Of a DNA stretch of 64,000 bases, positions 50,686 to 59,555 are shown in pieces (position 1 is the stretch's first letter; every line of letters begins with the position of its first letter). This DNA is from Nonomuraea rubra. GTDB taxonomy: Bacteria > Actinomycetota > Actinomycetes > Streptosporangiales > Streptosporangiaceae. The stretch is taken from the NCBI RefSeq assembly GCF_014207985.1, contig NZ_JACHMI010000001.1, positions 2,339,001-2,403,000 of the forward strand, given 5' to 3'. Made by a program: the position numbers and the translations under genes. Under the pieces are notes generated by a model that saw nothing but the letters and a program-made list of their open reading frames with translations, ran no database searches and was not told the origin of the DNA.

Positions 50686-50728
50686 CGGGTCCATCGGACC
50701 TCTCAGTAGGGACTTTGGTCCCTGCCTC
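50686..50728 (+). promoter_or_regulatory. Two-palindrome DosR-like promoter cassette of the nar operon
   Basis: GGTCC-ATC-GGACC lies at 50688-50700 and AGGGAC-TTTG-GTCCCT at 50708-50723, centres about 21.5 bp (two helical turns) apart. The second fits the core GGGACT-N-GTCCC of the mycobacterial DosR box. The 43-bp block is 36/43 identical to the block at 62008-62050 in front of the nitroreductase gene, and its box centre is 43.5 nt from the narG ATG. Confidence 0.7.
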
Positions 50729-50758
50729 CCGCCCTGGGCCGGCCGCGAGGCTGGTCCC

Positions 50759-53700
50759 ATGCCCGATATCGACGCGGTTCCCGGCATGGGGCCGTTGCTT
50801 GCCGCCAGGACGTTCTTCACCAAGGCCGAGGTGTCGGCCGACGGCCGTACGCTGCACCAGATCGACCCAGGCGCGTGGGACCGCTTCTACCGCGACCGGT
50901 GGGCGCACGACAAGGTCGTGCGCTCGACCCATGGGGTGAACTGCACGGGCTCGTGCTCGTGGCAGGTGTTCGTCAAGGACGGCCTGATCACCTGGGAGCA
51001 CCAGGCCACCGACTACCCGTCGGTGGGGCCGGAGTCGCCCGAGTACGAGCCGCGCGGGTGCCCGCGTGGCGCGTCGTTCTCCTGGTACACCTACTCGCCG
51101 TCCCGCGTGCGCTACCCGTACGTGCGCGGGGTGCTGCTGGAGATGTGGCGGGAGGCCCGCGACCGGCTGGGTGACCCCGTGCTGGCGTGGGCGGAGCTGA
51201 CCGGCGACCCGGAGCGGGCGCGGGCGTACAAGAGGGCGCGCGGCAAGGGCGGGTTCGTGCGGTCGAGCTGGGACGAGGTCCTGGAGCTGATGGCCGCCGC
51301 GCACGTGCACACCATCAAGCGGTACGGTCCCGACCGGGTCGTCGGCTTCTCGCCCATCCCCGCCATGTCGATGGCGTCGTTCGCGGCCGGCACCCGGTTC
51401 CTGTCGATGATCGGCGGCACGCTGCTGTCCTTCTACGACTGGTACGCCGACCTGCCGATCGCCTCCCCGCAGGTGTGGGGCGACCAGACGGACGTGCCCG
51501 AGGCCGCCGACTGGTGGAACTCCCGCTACCTGATCATGTGGGGCTCCAACATCCCGGTCACCAGGACGCCGGACGCGCACTTCATGACCGAGGCCCGCTA
51601 CCAGGGCACCAAGGTCGTCGCGGTCAGCCCCGACTACGCCGACAACGTCAAGTTCGCCGACGACTGGCTGTCGCCGCATCCGGGCACGGACGGCGCGCTG
51701 GCCATGGCCATGGGGCACGTGGTGCTGTCGGAGTTCTTCCGCGACCGCCAGGTCCCCTACTTCACCGACTATGCCCGGAAATATACGGACCTGCCGTTCC
51801 TGGTGACGCTGGAGCCGCGCGGCGACGCCTACGTCCCGCGCCGCTTCCTGACCGCCGCCGACCTGCCCGGACATGAGAGCGAGGGCGGTGAGAACGCCGC
51901 GTTCAAGACCGTCTTCCTGGACGAGGCGAGTGGCGCGCCCGTCGTGCCGAACGGCTCGCTCGGCTTCCGGTGGGGCCAGGAGGGCGAGGGGCGCTGGAAC
52001 CTCGACCTGGACGGCGCCCGCCCGGCGCTCACGCTGCTCGGCGGGCGCGCGGTGGAGGTGGACCTGCCGCGCTTCGACCAGGGCGACACCGAGGGAGGCT
52101 CCGCCATGCGGCGCGGCGTGCCCGTCGCCGAGGTGGGCGGCAAGCTCGTCACCACCGTGTTCGACCTGCTCATGGCCCAGTACGGGGTGCCGCGCGACGG
52201 CCTGCCCGGCCAGTGGCCCGCCGGGTACGGCGACGCCGCGCAGCCGTACACGCCGGCCTGGGCCGAGGAGATCACCTCCGTGCCGGCCGCCACGACGGCC
52301 AGGATCGCCCGCGAGTTCGCCCGCAACGCCGAGGTCACCGAGGGCCGCTCGATGATCGCGATGGGCGCCGGCACCAACCACTGGTTCCACTCCGACCAGA
52401 TCTACCGCGCGTTCCTGACCCTGACCACGCTGACCGGCTGCCAGGGCGTCAACGGCGGCGGCTGGGGCCACTACGTCGGCCAGGAGAAGGTCCGCCCGAT
52501 CACCGGCTTCCAGCACCTGGCCTTCGCCTTCGACTGGCAGCGCCCGACCCGGCACATGGCGGGCACCGCGTTCTGGTACCTGGCCACCGACCAGTGGCGT
52601 TACGAGCGGATCGGCGCGGACGAGCTGGCCAGCCCGCTGGGCGAGGGCCTGTTCGAGGGCCGCTCGTTCGCCGACTGCAACGCCCAGGCCGCCCGGCTGG
52701 GCTGGCTGCCCTCGCACCCGACGTTCGACCGCAACCCGCTCGACCTCGCCGACGAGGCCGGGCTGAAGGGGGTCCCGGTCGCCGAGCACGTGGTGAACGA
52801 GCTGACCGCGGGCCGCCTGCGCTTCGCCGCCGAGGACCCCGGCGACCCGGCCAACTTCCCGCGCGTGCTCACCGTCTGGCGGGCCAACCTGCTCGGCTCG
52901 TCCGGCAAGGGCAACGAGTACTTCCTGCGGCACCTGCTCGGCACCGACGCCGAGACCCGCAACGAGGAAGGCACCCGCCCGGCCGAGGTGACCTGGCGCG
53001 AGGAGGCCGCCGAGGGCAAGCTCGACCTGCTGACCACGATCGACTTCCGGATGACGTCCACGGCGCTGTTCGCCGACGTCGTGCTGCCCGCCGCCACCTG
53101 GTACGAGAAGCACGACCTGTCGAGCACCGACATGCACCCGTTCGTGCACGCCTTCAACCCGGCCATCGCCCCGCCCTGGCAGACCCGCTCCGACTACGAT
53201 GCCTTCCTCGGCCTCGCCGACGCGTTCTCGAAGCTGGCCGCGGCCCACCTCGGCACCCGTACCGACGTGCTGGCCGTGCCGCTCGCCCACGACACCCCCG
53301 ACGAGCTGGCCCAGCCCGGCGGCCGGGTGCTCGACTGGAAGCGCGGCGAGTGCGAGCCGATCCCCGGCAGGACCATGCCGAGGATCGTCACGATCGAGCG
53401 CGACTACGCGGCCGTCGCCGAGCGCATGCGCGGCATCGGGCCGCTCTTCGGCAAGCTCGGGCTGACCACCAAGGGCATCACCTACCAGGTCGGGCCCGAG
53501 CTGGTGCACCTGCGCGGCAAGAACGGCCGCACCCCCGAGGGCCGGATCTCGCTGGAGACGGCCGACCGCATGTGCGAGGCCATCCTCGCGCTGTCGGGCA
53601 CCACCAACGGCCGCCTGGCCACGCAGGGCTTCGAGACGCTGGAGCGGCGCACCGGGACCCGGCTGGCTGACCTGGCCGCCGAGCACGAGGGCAAGCGCAT

Positions 53701-54415
53701 CACGTTCGCGGACACGCAGTCCAGGCCGCAACCGGTGATCACCTCGCCCGAGTGGTCGGGCTCCGAGACGGGCGGGCGCCGCTACTCCGCGTTCGTGATC
53801 AACGTCGAGCGCGACAAGCCGTGGCACACGCTGACAGGGCGGCAGCAGTTCTTCCTCGACCACGACTGGATCATCGAGCTGGGGGAGCAGCTGCCCGCCT
53901 ACCGGCCGCCGCTCAACCTGCTGCGCCACTACGGCGAGCAGGGCGAGGGGGACGCCGCCGAGGTGACGGTCCGCTACCTGACCCCGCACTCCAAGTGGTC
54001 CATCCACTCCGAGTACCAGGACAACGCGTACATGCTGGCGCTGTCGCGCGGCGGGCCCACGATCTGGATGAGCGTCGAGGACGCCGCGCGGATCGGGGTC
54101 GCCGACAACGACTGGATCGAGGCGTACAACCGCAACGGCGTGGTCGTGGCCAGGGCCGTCGTCTCCCACCGCATGCCCGCCGGGACCGTGTACATGTACC
54201 ACGCCAAGGACCGCAACGTGAACGTGCCGCTCACCGAGAAGTCGGGCCGGCGCGGCGGCGTGCACAACTCCCTCACCCGGCTGCTGCTCAAACCCAGCCA
54301 CCTCATCGGCGGGTACGCGCAGTTCACCTACGCCTTCAACTACTACGGGCCGACCGGCAACCAGCGGGACGAGGTCACCGTGATCCGCCGCCGCACCCAG
54401 GAGGTGACCTACTGA
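50759..54415 (+). CDS. narG: Respiratory nitrate reductase, alpha (molybdenum) subunit
   Basis: A 1218-aa catalytic subunit that reduces nitrate to nitrite with a bis-MGD molybdenum centre. The N-terminal FS0 cluster ligands are visible: H58, C62, C66 and C101 (STHGVNCTGSCSW, EPRGCPRG). YLIMWGSNIPVTRTPDAHF and the terminal YYGPTGNQRDEVTVI are characteristic. No Tat-like RR signal is present, as usual for cytoplasmic NarG. The stop overlaps the narH ATG by 1 bp. Confidence 0.97.
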   Translation: MPDIDAVPGMGPLLAARTFFTKAEVSADGRTLHQIDPGAWDRFYRDRWAHDKVVRSTHGVNCTGSCSWQVFVKDGLITWEHQATDYPSVGPESPEYEPRGCPRGASFSWYTYSPSRVRYPYVRGVLLEMWREARDRLGDPVLAWAELTGDPERARAYKRARGKGGFVRSSWDEVLELMAAAHVHTIKRYGPDRVVGFSPIPAMSMASFAAGTRFLSMIGGTLLSFYDWYADLPIASPQVWGDQTDVPEAADWWNSRYLIMWGSNIPVTRTPDAHFMTEARYQGTKVVAVSPDYADNVKFADDWLSPHPGTDGALAMAMGHVVLSEFFRDRQVPYFTDYARKYTDLPFLVTLEPRGDAYVPRRFLTAADLPGHESEGGENAAFKTVFLDEASGAPVVPNGSLGFRWGQEGEGRWNLDLDGARPALTLLGGRAVEVDLPRFDQGDTEGGSAMRRGVPVAEVGGKLVTTVFDLLMAQYGVPRDGLPGQWPAGYGDAAQPYTPAWAEEITSVPAATTARIAREFARNAEVTEGRSMIAMGAGTNHWFHSDQIYRAFLTLTTLTGCQGVNGGGWGHYVGQEKVRPITGFQHLAFAFDWQRPTRHMAGTAFWYLATDQWRYERIGADELASPLGEGLFEGRSFADCNAQAARLGWLPSHPTFDRNPLDLADEAGLKGVPVAEHVVNELTAGRLRFAAEDPGDPANFPRVLTVWRANLLGSSGKGNEYFLRHLLGTDAETRNEEGTRPAEVTWREEAAEGKLDLLTTIDFRMTSTALFADVVLPAATWYEKHDLSSTDMHPFVHAFNPAIAPPWQTRSDYDAFLGLADAFSKLAAAHLGTRTDVLAVPLAHDTPDELAQPGGRVLDWKRGECEPIPGRTMPRIVTIERDYAAVAERMRGIGPLFGKLGLTTKGITYQVGPELVHLRGKNGRTPEGRISLETADRMCEAILALSGTTNGRLATQGFETLERRTGTRLADLAAEHEGKRITFADTQSRPQPVITSPEWSGSETGGRRYSAFVINVERDKPWHTLTGRQQFFLDHDWIIELGEQLPAYRPPLNLLRHYGEQGEGDAAEVTVRYLTPHSKWSIHSEYQDNAYMLALSRGGPTIWMSVEDAARIGVADNDWIEAYNRNGVVVARAVVSHRMPAGTVYMYHAKDRNVNVPLTEKSGRRGGVHNSLTRLLLKPSHLIGGYAQFTYAFNYYGPTGNQRDEVTVIRRRTQEVTY

Positions 54416-55968
54416 TGAGGGTCATGGCACAGGTGGCCATGGTGATGAACCTGGACAAGTGCATCGGCTGCCACACCTGCTCCGTCACGTGCAAGCAGAC
54501 CTGGACCAACCGGGACGGCGTCGAGTACGTCTGGTTCAACAACGTCGAGACCAAGCCAGGCGTCGGCTACCCCAAGCGCTACGAGGACCAGGAGCGCTGG
54601 CGCGGCGGCTGGCAGCTCGACCGGCGCGGCCGGCTCAAGCTCCGCGCCGGCGGCCGGATCAAGCGGCTGGTCAACCTCTTCTCCAACCCCGACCTGCCCG
54701 CCCTGGACGACTACTACGAGCCGGCCACCTACGACTACGACACCCTGCTCAACGCCCCTGCCGGGCCGCACACGCCGGTCATCCGCCCCAAGTCCGCCAT
54801 CACCGGCGAGGACCTGGCCATCACCTGGGGCGCGAACTGGGAGGACGACCTGGGCGGCGCCCCCGAGCACGCCCCGGCGGACCCGAACCTGGCCGCGATG
54901 GCGGAGCGGGTGCGGCTGGAGTTCGACCGGACGTTCATGTTCCACCTGCCGCGCATCTGCGAGCACTGCCTCAACCCGGCCTGCGTGGCCGCCTGCCCGT
55001 CGGGGGCCATGTACAAGCGGGAGGAGGACGGCATCGTCCTGGTGGACCAGGACCGGTGCAGGGGCTGGCGCATGTGCGTGTCGTCGTGCCCGTACAAGAA
55101 GGTGTACGTCAACCACAGGACCGGCAAGGCCGAGAAGTGCACGTTCTGCTTTCCGCGCATCGAGGCCGGGCAGCCGACCGTGTGCGCCGAGACCTGCGTC
55201 GGCCGGCTGCGCTACCTCGGGCTCATCCTGTACGACGCCGACGCCGTGCTCGGCGCGGCCCGCGTCGAGGACCCGCGCGACCTGCTGGAGGCGCAGCGCC
55301 GGGTCTTCCTCGACCCCGACGACCCGGCCGTCGTCGCCGCCGCCCGTGCCGCCGGGATCAGCGAGGACTGGATCGCGGCCGCCCGGCGCTCGCCGATCTA
55401 CCGGCTGGCGATGAAGTACCGGGTGGCGCTGCCGCTGCACCCGGAGTACCGGACGATGCCCATGGTCTGGTACATCCCGCCGCTGTCTCCCGTGCTGGAC
55501 GCCGTCACCGGCGTTGGCGCGGACGCCGACGACCCCGACAACGTCTTCCACGCCATCACCGACCTGCGGATCCCCCTCGAATACCTGGCGAGCCTGTTCT
55601 CGGCGGGGGACACCGAGGTGGTGGCCGGGGTGCTGATGAAGCTGTCGGCCATGCGGGCGTACATGCGGGCCAGGACCATCGACGGCACCCAGTCCGCAGA
55701 GCTGCTGGAGGCGGTGGGGATGACCGCGGCCGACCTGGAGGAGCTGTACCGGCTGCTGGCCATCGCCAAGTACGACGAGCGTTACGTCGTGCCCGCCGCG
55801 CACCGCGAGGACGCCGCCGCGCTGTCGGCCCAGGTGGACGGGTGCAGCCTCGACGGGGAGGGCGGGCCGGGCATGGGCGGCTTCCACCCGGAGGGGCTGA
55901 CCGGCAGGCGCGGCGACGGGCGCCTCGGGCTGAAGCTGTTCGCCGGCGGCAAGGGAGGTGCGGCGTGA
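54415..55968 (+). CDS. narH: Respiratory nitrate reductase, beta (iron-sulfur) subunit
   Basis: A 517-aa electron-transfer subunit with four cysteine groups: CIGCHTCSVTCKQTW, CEHCLNPACVAACPSG, CRGWRMCVSSCPYKK (Trp in place of one Cys, which marks the 3Fe-4S cluster of NarH) and CTFCFPRIEAG...CAETC. It passes electrons from NarI to NarG. It overlaps narG by 1 bp and narJ by 4 bp. Confidence 0.96.
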   Translation: MRVMAQVAMVMNLDKCIGCHTCSVTCKQTWTNRDGVEYVWFNNVETKPGVGYPKRYEDQERWRGGWQLDRRGRLKLRAGGRIKRLVNLFSNPDLPALDDYYEPATYDYDTLLNAPAGPHTPVIRPKSAITGEDLAITWGANWEDDLGGAPEHAPADPNLAAMAERVRLEFDRTFMFHLPRICEHCLNPACVAACPSGAMYKREEDGIVLVDQDRCRGWRMCVSSCPYKKVYVNHRTGKAEKCTFCFPRIEAGQPTVCAETCVGRLRYLGLILYDADAVLGAARVEDPRDLLEAQRRVFLDPDDPAVVAAARAAGISEDWIAAARRSPIYRLAMKYRVALPLHPEYRTMPMVWYIPPLSPVLDAVTGVGADADDPDNVFHAITDLRIPLEYLASLFSAGDTEVVAGVLMKLSAMRAYMRARTIDGTQSAELLEAVGMTAADLEELYRLLAIAKYDERYVVPAAHREDAAALSAQVDGCSLDGEGGPGMGGFHPEGLTGRRGDGRLGLKLFAGGKGGAA

Positions 55969-56642
55969 AGCTCCGCACGCGGCCCGACACCACCCCTGAG
56001 GCGAGCCCGCGGGAGCGGGCGGCGTTCCTGCGGCTGGTGTCGCTGCTCCTGCAGTACCCCGACGACGGCCTGCTGGCCGCCCGCGACGAGCTGTGCCGCG
56101 CCGCCGGCGCGCTGCCCGTCTCGCCGGGGCGGGACGACCTGGTCGCGTTCACCGGCTGGTACCGCGAGTGCGAGCCGATGCCGCTGGCCCGCTCCTACGT
56201 CGAGACGTTCGACCTGCGCCGCAGGTCCAGCCTCTACCTCACCTACTACCTGCACGGCGACACCCGCCGCCGCGGCATGGCCCTGCTCACGCTCAAGCAG
56301 CGCTACCGCGTGGCCGGGCTGGTCCCGCCGGAGGGCGAGCTGCCCGACTTCCTGCCGGTGGTCTGCGAGTTCGCCGCCCTGGCGGGGCCCGTCACGGGCG
56401 AGGCGCCGCTGCGGCAGCACCGCAGGGGGCTGGAGCTGATCCGCTCCGCCCTGCGCTCCGCCGGGTCGCCGTACTCGCTGGTGCTCGACGCGCTCTGCGC
56501 CGGGCTGCCCGAGCTGTCCGCGGCCGACCGCGCCGCCGTCGCCGGCCTCGCCCTGGCCGGGCCGCCCGCCGAGGAGGTCGGCCTCGCGCCGTACGGCCCG
56601 CCGCTCGGCCAGCCGTTCAACGAAATGGAGGTACGGCCGTGA
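55965..56642 (+). CDS. narJ: Nitrate reductase assembly chaperone
   Basis: A 225-aa TorD-like chaperone that holds NarG for molybdenum-cofactor insertion. SLLLQYPDD near the N-terminus and YVETFDLRRRSSLYLTYYLHGDTRRRG are NarJ features. GTG 55965 overlaps the narH stop by 4 bp. Confidence 0.92.
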   Translation: MKLRTRPDTTPEASPRERAAFLRLVSLLLQYPDDGLLAARDELCRAAGALPVSPGRDDLVAFTGWYRECEPMPLARSYVETFDLRRRSSLYLTYYLHGDTRRRGMALLTLKQRYRVAGLVPPEGELPDFLPVVCEFAALAGPVTGEAPLRQHRRGLELIRSALRSAGSPYSLVLDALCAGLPELSAADRAAVAGLALAGPPAEEVGLAPYGPPLGQPFNEMEVRP

Positions 56643-57331
56643 GCGTCGTGCTCTGGGTCGTCGTCCCGTACATCGCCCTGACGATCTTCGTCGTGGGGCA
56701 CGTCTGGCGCTGGCGGGTGGACCAGTTCGGCTGGACCACCCGCACCACGCAGGTGCTGGAGAGCCGGCTGCTGCGGCTCGGGTCGCCGCTGTTCCACCTC
56801 GGCGCGTTCGCCGCGATCGGCGGGCACGTCCTGGGGCTGCTCGTCCCCAAGAGCTGGACCGCGGCCGTCGGCGTGGACGAGCACCTGTACCACCTGGTGT
56901 CGGTCAGCGCCGGCACCGTGGCCGGGCTCATGGTGGTGGCCGGGCTCGCGCTGCTGCTGGCCCGCCGCCTCACCAGCCCACGGGTACGCCGCACCACGAC
57001 CCGCGCCGACAAGGTGCTGTTCACGGTGCTGGCGGTGGTGATCCTGCTCGGCATGAGCGCCACCGTGGGCAAGAACCTGCTCGGCGGCGGCTACGACTAC
57101 CGTGCCACCATCGCCGTCTGGTTCCGCGGCGTGCTCTCCTTCCGGCCCGACCCCGACCTCATGACGGGCGTGCCGCTGATCTTCCAGTTGCACGCGATGT
57201 CGGCGTGGCTGCTGGCCGCCATCTGGCCGTTCACCCGGCTCGTGCACGTCTGGTCGGCGCCGATCGCCTACCTGTGGCGGCCGTACGTCGTCTACCGGCG
57301 GCGTGCGGTGCCCGCGGGGGCCGGGAAATGA
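56639..57331 (+). CDS. narI: Respiratory nitrate reductase, gamma (cytochrome b) subunit
   Basis: A 230-aa membrane subunit with five segments and the heme histidines in GHVWRWRVDQFGW, PLFHLGAFAAIGGHVLG and LHAMSAWLLAAIWPFTRLVHVWS. It oxidises quinol and passes electrons to NarH. GTG 56639 overlaps narJ; the stop overlaps the next ATG. Confidence 0.94.
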   Translation: MSVVLWVVVPYIALTIFVVGHVWRWRVDQFGWTTRTTQVLESRLLRLGSPLFHLGAFAAIGGHVLGLLVPKSWTAAVGVDEHLYHLVSVSAGTVAGLMVVAGLALLLARRLTSPRVRRTTTRADKVLFTVLAVVILLGMSATVGKNLLGGGYDYRATIAVWFRGVLSFRPDPDLMTGVPLIFQLHAMSAWLLAAIWPFTRLVHVWSAPIAYLWRPYVVYRRRAVPAGAGK

Positions 57332-57831
57332 GCGCCGTGCGCGGCGCGGCCGCGATCCTGCTGGGAGCCGCCGGAGCCGCGATGGTAGCGGCGGGGCCGG
57401 TCATGGCGCTCAAGGGGGCGCGGGGCCGTGCCGACATCCGGGCGGAGCTGCGCGGCCAGGCGATCAGCTTCCCCGGCCAGGCGATCAGCCTCTCCGGCCA
57501 GGCGCCGCCCGCCGGGGCCCCGGGCCGGGACGTCCTGACCGGGCCGCAGGCCAGGGCCTTCGCCGAGGTGATCGGGCGCAACGTGCTCGCGGCCACGGGC
57601 GGGCGCACGTACGCGGAGGTCAGCGCCGAGCTGATGGCGGCGGGAGGCGACGACGAGGCGCTGACCCGGCTGCGGCAGACCGCCTTCACCGGCCAGATGC
57701 TGCGGGCCTCGCTGCTCAACGCCTACCAGGCCTGGCAGGTCACCACCCTGGTCATCGGCCTGGGCGCGCTGCTGACCGTGACGGGCGCCGCGCTCCTCGC
57801 CGCGAGCGCCCTGCTCGCCACCACGGGGTGA
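57328..57831 (+). CDS. Small membrane protein in the nar operon
   Basis: A 167-aa protein with an N-terminal membrane segment (AAAILLGAAGAAMVAAGPVMAL), a short tandem unit (GQAISFPGQAISLSGQAPP), a soluble middle part, and a C-terminal membrane segment (LVIGLGALLTVTGAALLAASALLA). No family recognised. ATGA overlap with narI suggests a role at the nitrate reductase complex. Confidence 0.72.
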   Translation: MSAVRGAAAILLGAAGAAMVAAGPVMALKGARGRADIRAELRGQAISFPGQAISLSGQAPPAGAPGRDVLTGPQARAFAEVIGRNVLAATGGRTYAEVSAELMAAGGDDEALTRLRQTAFTGQMLRASLLNAYQAWQVTTLVIGLGALLTVTGAALLAASALLATTG

Positions 57832-57837
57832 CGTCCG

Positions 57838-58302
57838 GTGGAAGCGCCTTCCGCCACCTCGTGCGATCCGCTCGCCGGACGCGCGGTGCGCGAGCCGCGT
57901 GCCGGGCGCGCGGTGCGCGAGCCGGTCGCCGGGCGTGGCGGGGGTGAGCTTCCCGCGCCGTACGACGGGCTGTTGCGCGCGTACGCCGCCGCGCTGGCGG
58001 GCTCCCGCCTGGCTCACTCCAGCAGGGCCGTCTACCTGCGGCGTGCCCGCGGCTACCTGGCCTGGATCGCGTCGGAGGTGGCCGGCGGGCGGCTGGCGGG
58101 GGAGCCGCTGGCCGACATGACCGCGGCCGTCCGCGCCGCCCGGGCCTACCACCGCGCGCTGGCCGGCCGCTGCACCCCCCGCACCGCCGACGGCGTGCGC
58201 GCCGCCGTCGAGGACTTCCACACCCGGCTCGGGCTGGGCGGCACGGGCATCCCCCGAGCGCCGGCCCCACCACCTCTCGCAACCCCTGTGAGGAAGACAT
58301 GA
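57838..58302 (+). CDS. Small protein resembling a tyrosine-recombinase N-terminal domain
   Basis: A 154-aa protein. Residues 42-135 (YDGLLRAYAAALAGSRLAHS...YLRRARGYLAWIASE...ADMTAAVRAARAYHRALAG) look like the SAM-like, core-binding domain of phage-type integrases; the catalytic domain is absent. The N-terminus carries an 8-residue tandem unit (AGRAVREP). It starts 6 bp after the previous stop and overlaps narK by 4 bp, so it is translated with the operon. A domestication or regulatory role is an inference. Confidence 0.55.
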   Translation: MEAPSATSCDPLAGRAVREPRAGRAVREPVAGRGGGELPAPYDGLLRAYAAALAGSRLAHSSRAVYLRRARGYLAWIASEVAGGRLAGEPLADMTAAVRAARAYHRALAGRCTPRTADGVRAAVEDFHTRLGLGGTGIPRAPAPPPLATPVRKT

Positions 58303-59513
58303 CGAACCTTTCGCCCACCGGCCGCCGACCGGCGGTGATGCTCGCCCTGGCGACGCTGGGCTTCGCGGTGAACTTCTGGGCCTGGGCGCTGCTGAGCCCG
58401 CTCGGCCCCCGCTTCAAGGAGTCCCTCGGCCTGTCGGCCGCCCAGCAGGCGCTGCTGGTGGCCGTGCCGGTGATCGTCGGGTCGCTGGGCCGCATCCCCG
58501 TGGGCGCGCTCACCGACCGGTTCGGCGGGCGCGTGATGTTCCCGCTGATCTCCGCCGCGACCATCGTGCCCGTGCTGTTCATCGGGGTGGCGGGGCAGAC
58601 GTCGTTCGCCGCGCTGCTGGCCGGCGGCTTCTTCCTGGGCATCGGCGGGACGGTCTTCGCCGTCGGCGTGCCGTTCGTCAACGCCTGGTTCCCGCCGCAC
58701 CGGCGCGGGTTCGCGGTCGGCGTGTTCGGCGCCGGCATGGGCGGCACCGCGATCAGCGCCCTGACCACGGTGAGCCTGGTCAGGACGGGCGGCGCGGCCA
58801 CCCCGTTCCTGATCACCGCCGCCGTCCTGGCCTGCTACGCCGCCGTCGCCTGGCTGGTCCTGCGCGACGCGCCCGGCCGTACGGTGGCGACCGAGCCGCT
58901 GGCGGCGCGCATGGCGGCCACGCTGAGGCTGCCGATCACCTGGCAGGCGTGCGTGCTGTACGCGGTGGCGTTCGGCGGGTACGTGGCCTTCTCCGTCTAC
59001 CTGCCCGCCTACCTGCAGACCGGGTACGGCCTCGAACAGGCCGACGCCGCCAACCGGATGGCCGGGTTCGTGGTGCTGGCGGTGCTGCTGCGGCCGATCG
59101 GCGGCTGGCTGTCGGACCGGGTCGGGCCGGTGCCCGTGCTGGCGGGCGGGTTCGCGGTGATCGCCGTGATGGCGGGCGTGCAGGCGCTCACGCCGGGGCT
59201 GATGCCGCTGGGCACGATCGCGTTCCTGACCATGGCCGCCGCGCTCGGAGCGGGCAGCGGCGCCACGTTCGCCCTGGTCGCGCAGGTCGCGCCGGCGGAC
59301 AAGGTGGGCTCGGTCACGGGGCTGGTGGGGGCCGCGGGCGGGCTCGGCGGGTTCGTGCCGCCGCTGCTCATGGGGTTCATCTACGGGGAGCTCGGGTCGT
59401 ACGGGCTGGGCCTGGCGCTGCTGGCGGTCACGGCCGTGATCACCCTGGCCCTGACGGTCACCGTGATCCGCGCGGCGGCCACCCGCCGCACCGCCGAGCT
59501 GCCGGTCGGCTGA
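58299..59513 (+). CDS. narK: Nitrate/nitrite transporter
   Basis: A 404-aa MFS protein with about 12 membrane segments. WAWALLSPLGPRFKESLGLSAAQQ and the motif-A-type loop RIPVGALTDRFGGR are typical of the NarK/NarU group. The NarK signature GGxxGxxGFVPP is partly visible as GAAGGLGGFVPP. It would import nitrate and export nitrite for the reductase. Confidence 0.9.
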   Translation: MTNLSPTGRRPAVMLALATLGFAVNFWAWALLSPLGPRFKESLGLSAAQQALLVAVPVIVGSLGRIPVGALTDRFGGRVMFPLISAATIVPVLFIGVAGQTSFAALLAGGFFLGIGGTVFAVGVPFVNAWFPPHRRGFAVGVFGAGMGGTAISALTTVSLVRTGGAATPFLITAAVLACYAAVAWLVLRDAPGRTVATEPLAARMAATLRLPITWQACVLYAVAFGGYVAFSVYLPAYLQTGYGLEQADAANRMAGFVVLAVLLRPIGGWLSDRVGPVPVLAGGFAVIAVMAGVQALTPGLMPLGTIAFLTMAAALGAGSGATFALVAQVAPADKVGSVTGLVGAAGGLGGFVPPLLMGFIYGELGSYGLGLALLAVTAVITLALTVTVIRAAATRRTAELPVG

Positions 59514-59525
59514 GGGGGTACACGG

Positions 59526-59553
59526 CAGGGCGCCGCCGCACGGCGGCGCCCTG
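59526..59553. terminator. Strong bidirectional hairpin terminator
   Basis: Perfect 13-bp arms, CAGGGCGCCGCCG (59526-59538) and CGGCGGCGCCCTG (59541-59553), with a 2-nt loop, lie between the narK stop and the convergent flavoprotein stop at 59556. Confidence 0.8.
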
Positions 59554-59555
59554 GC

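Noticed and set aside
49358..54301. A 1647-codon open frame on the minus strand through P450 and narG
   Set aside because: It is antisense to genes with clear catalytic motifs and is a product of high GC content; its translation is low-complexity and domain-free.
57838..58302. Calling this gene an integrase and the region a mobile element
   Set aside because: No catalytic R-H-R-Y domain, attachment repeats or transposase genes; it is coupled to narK.
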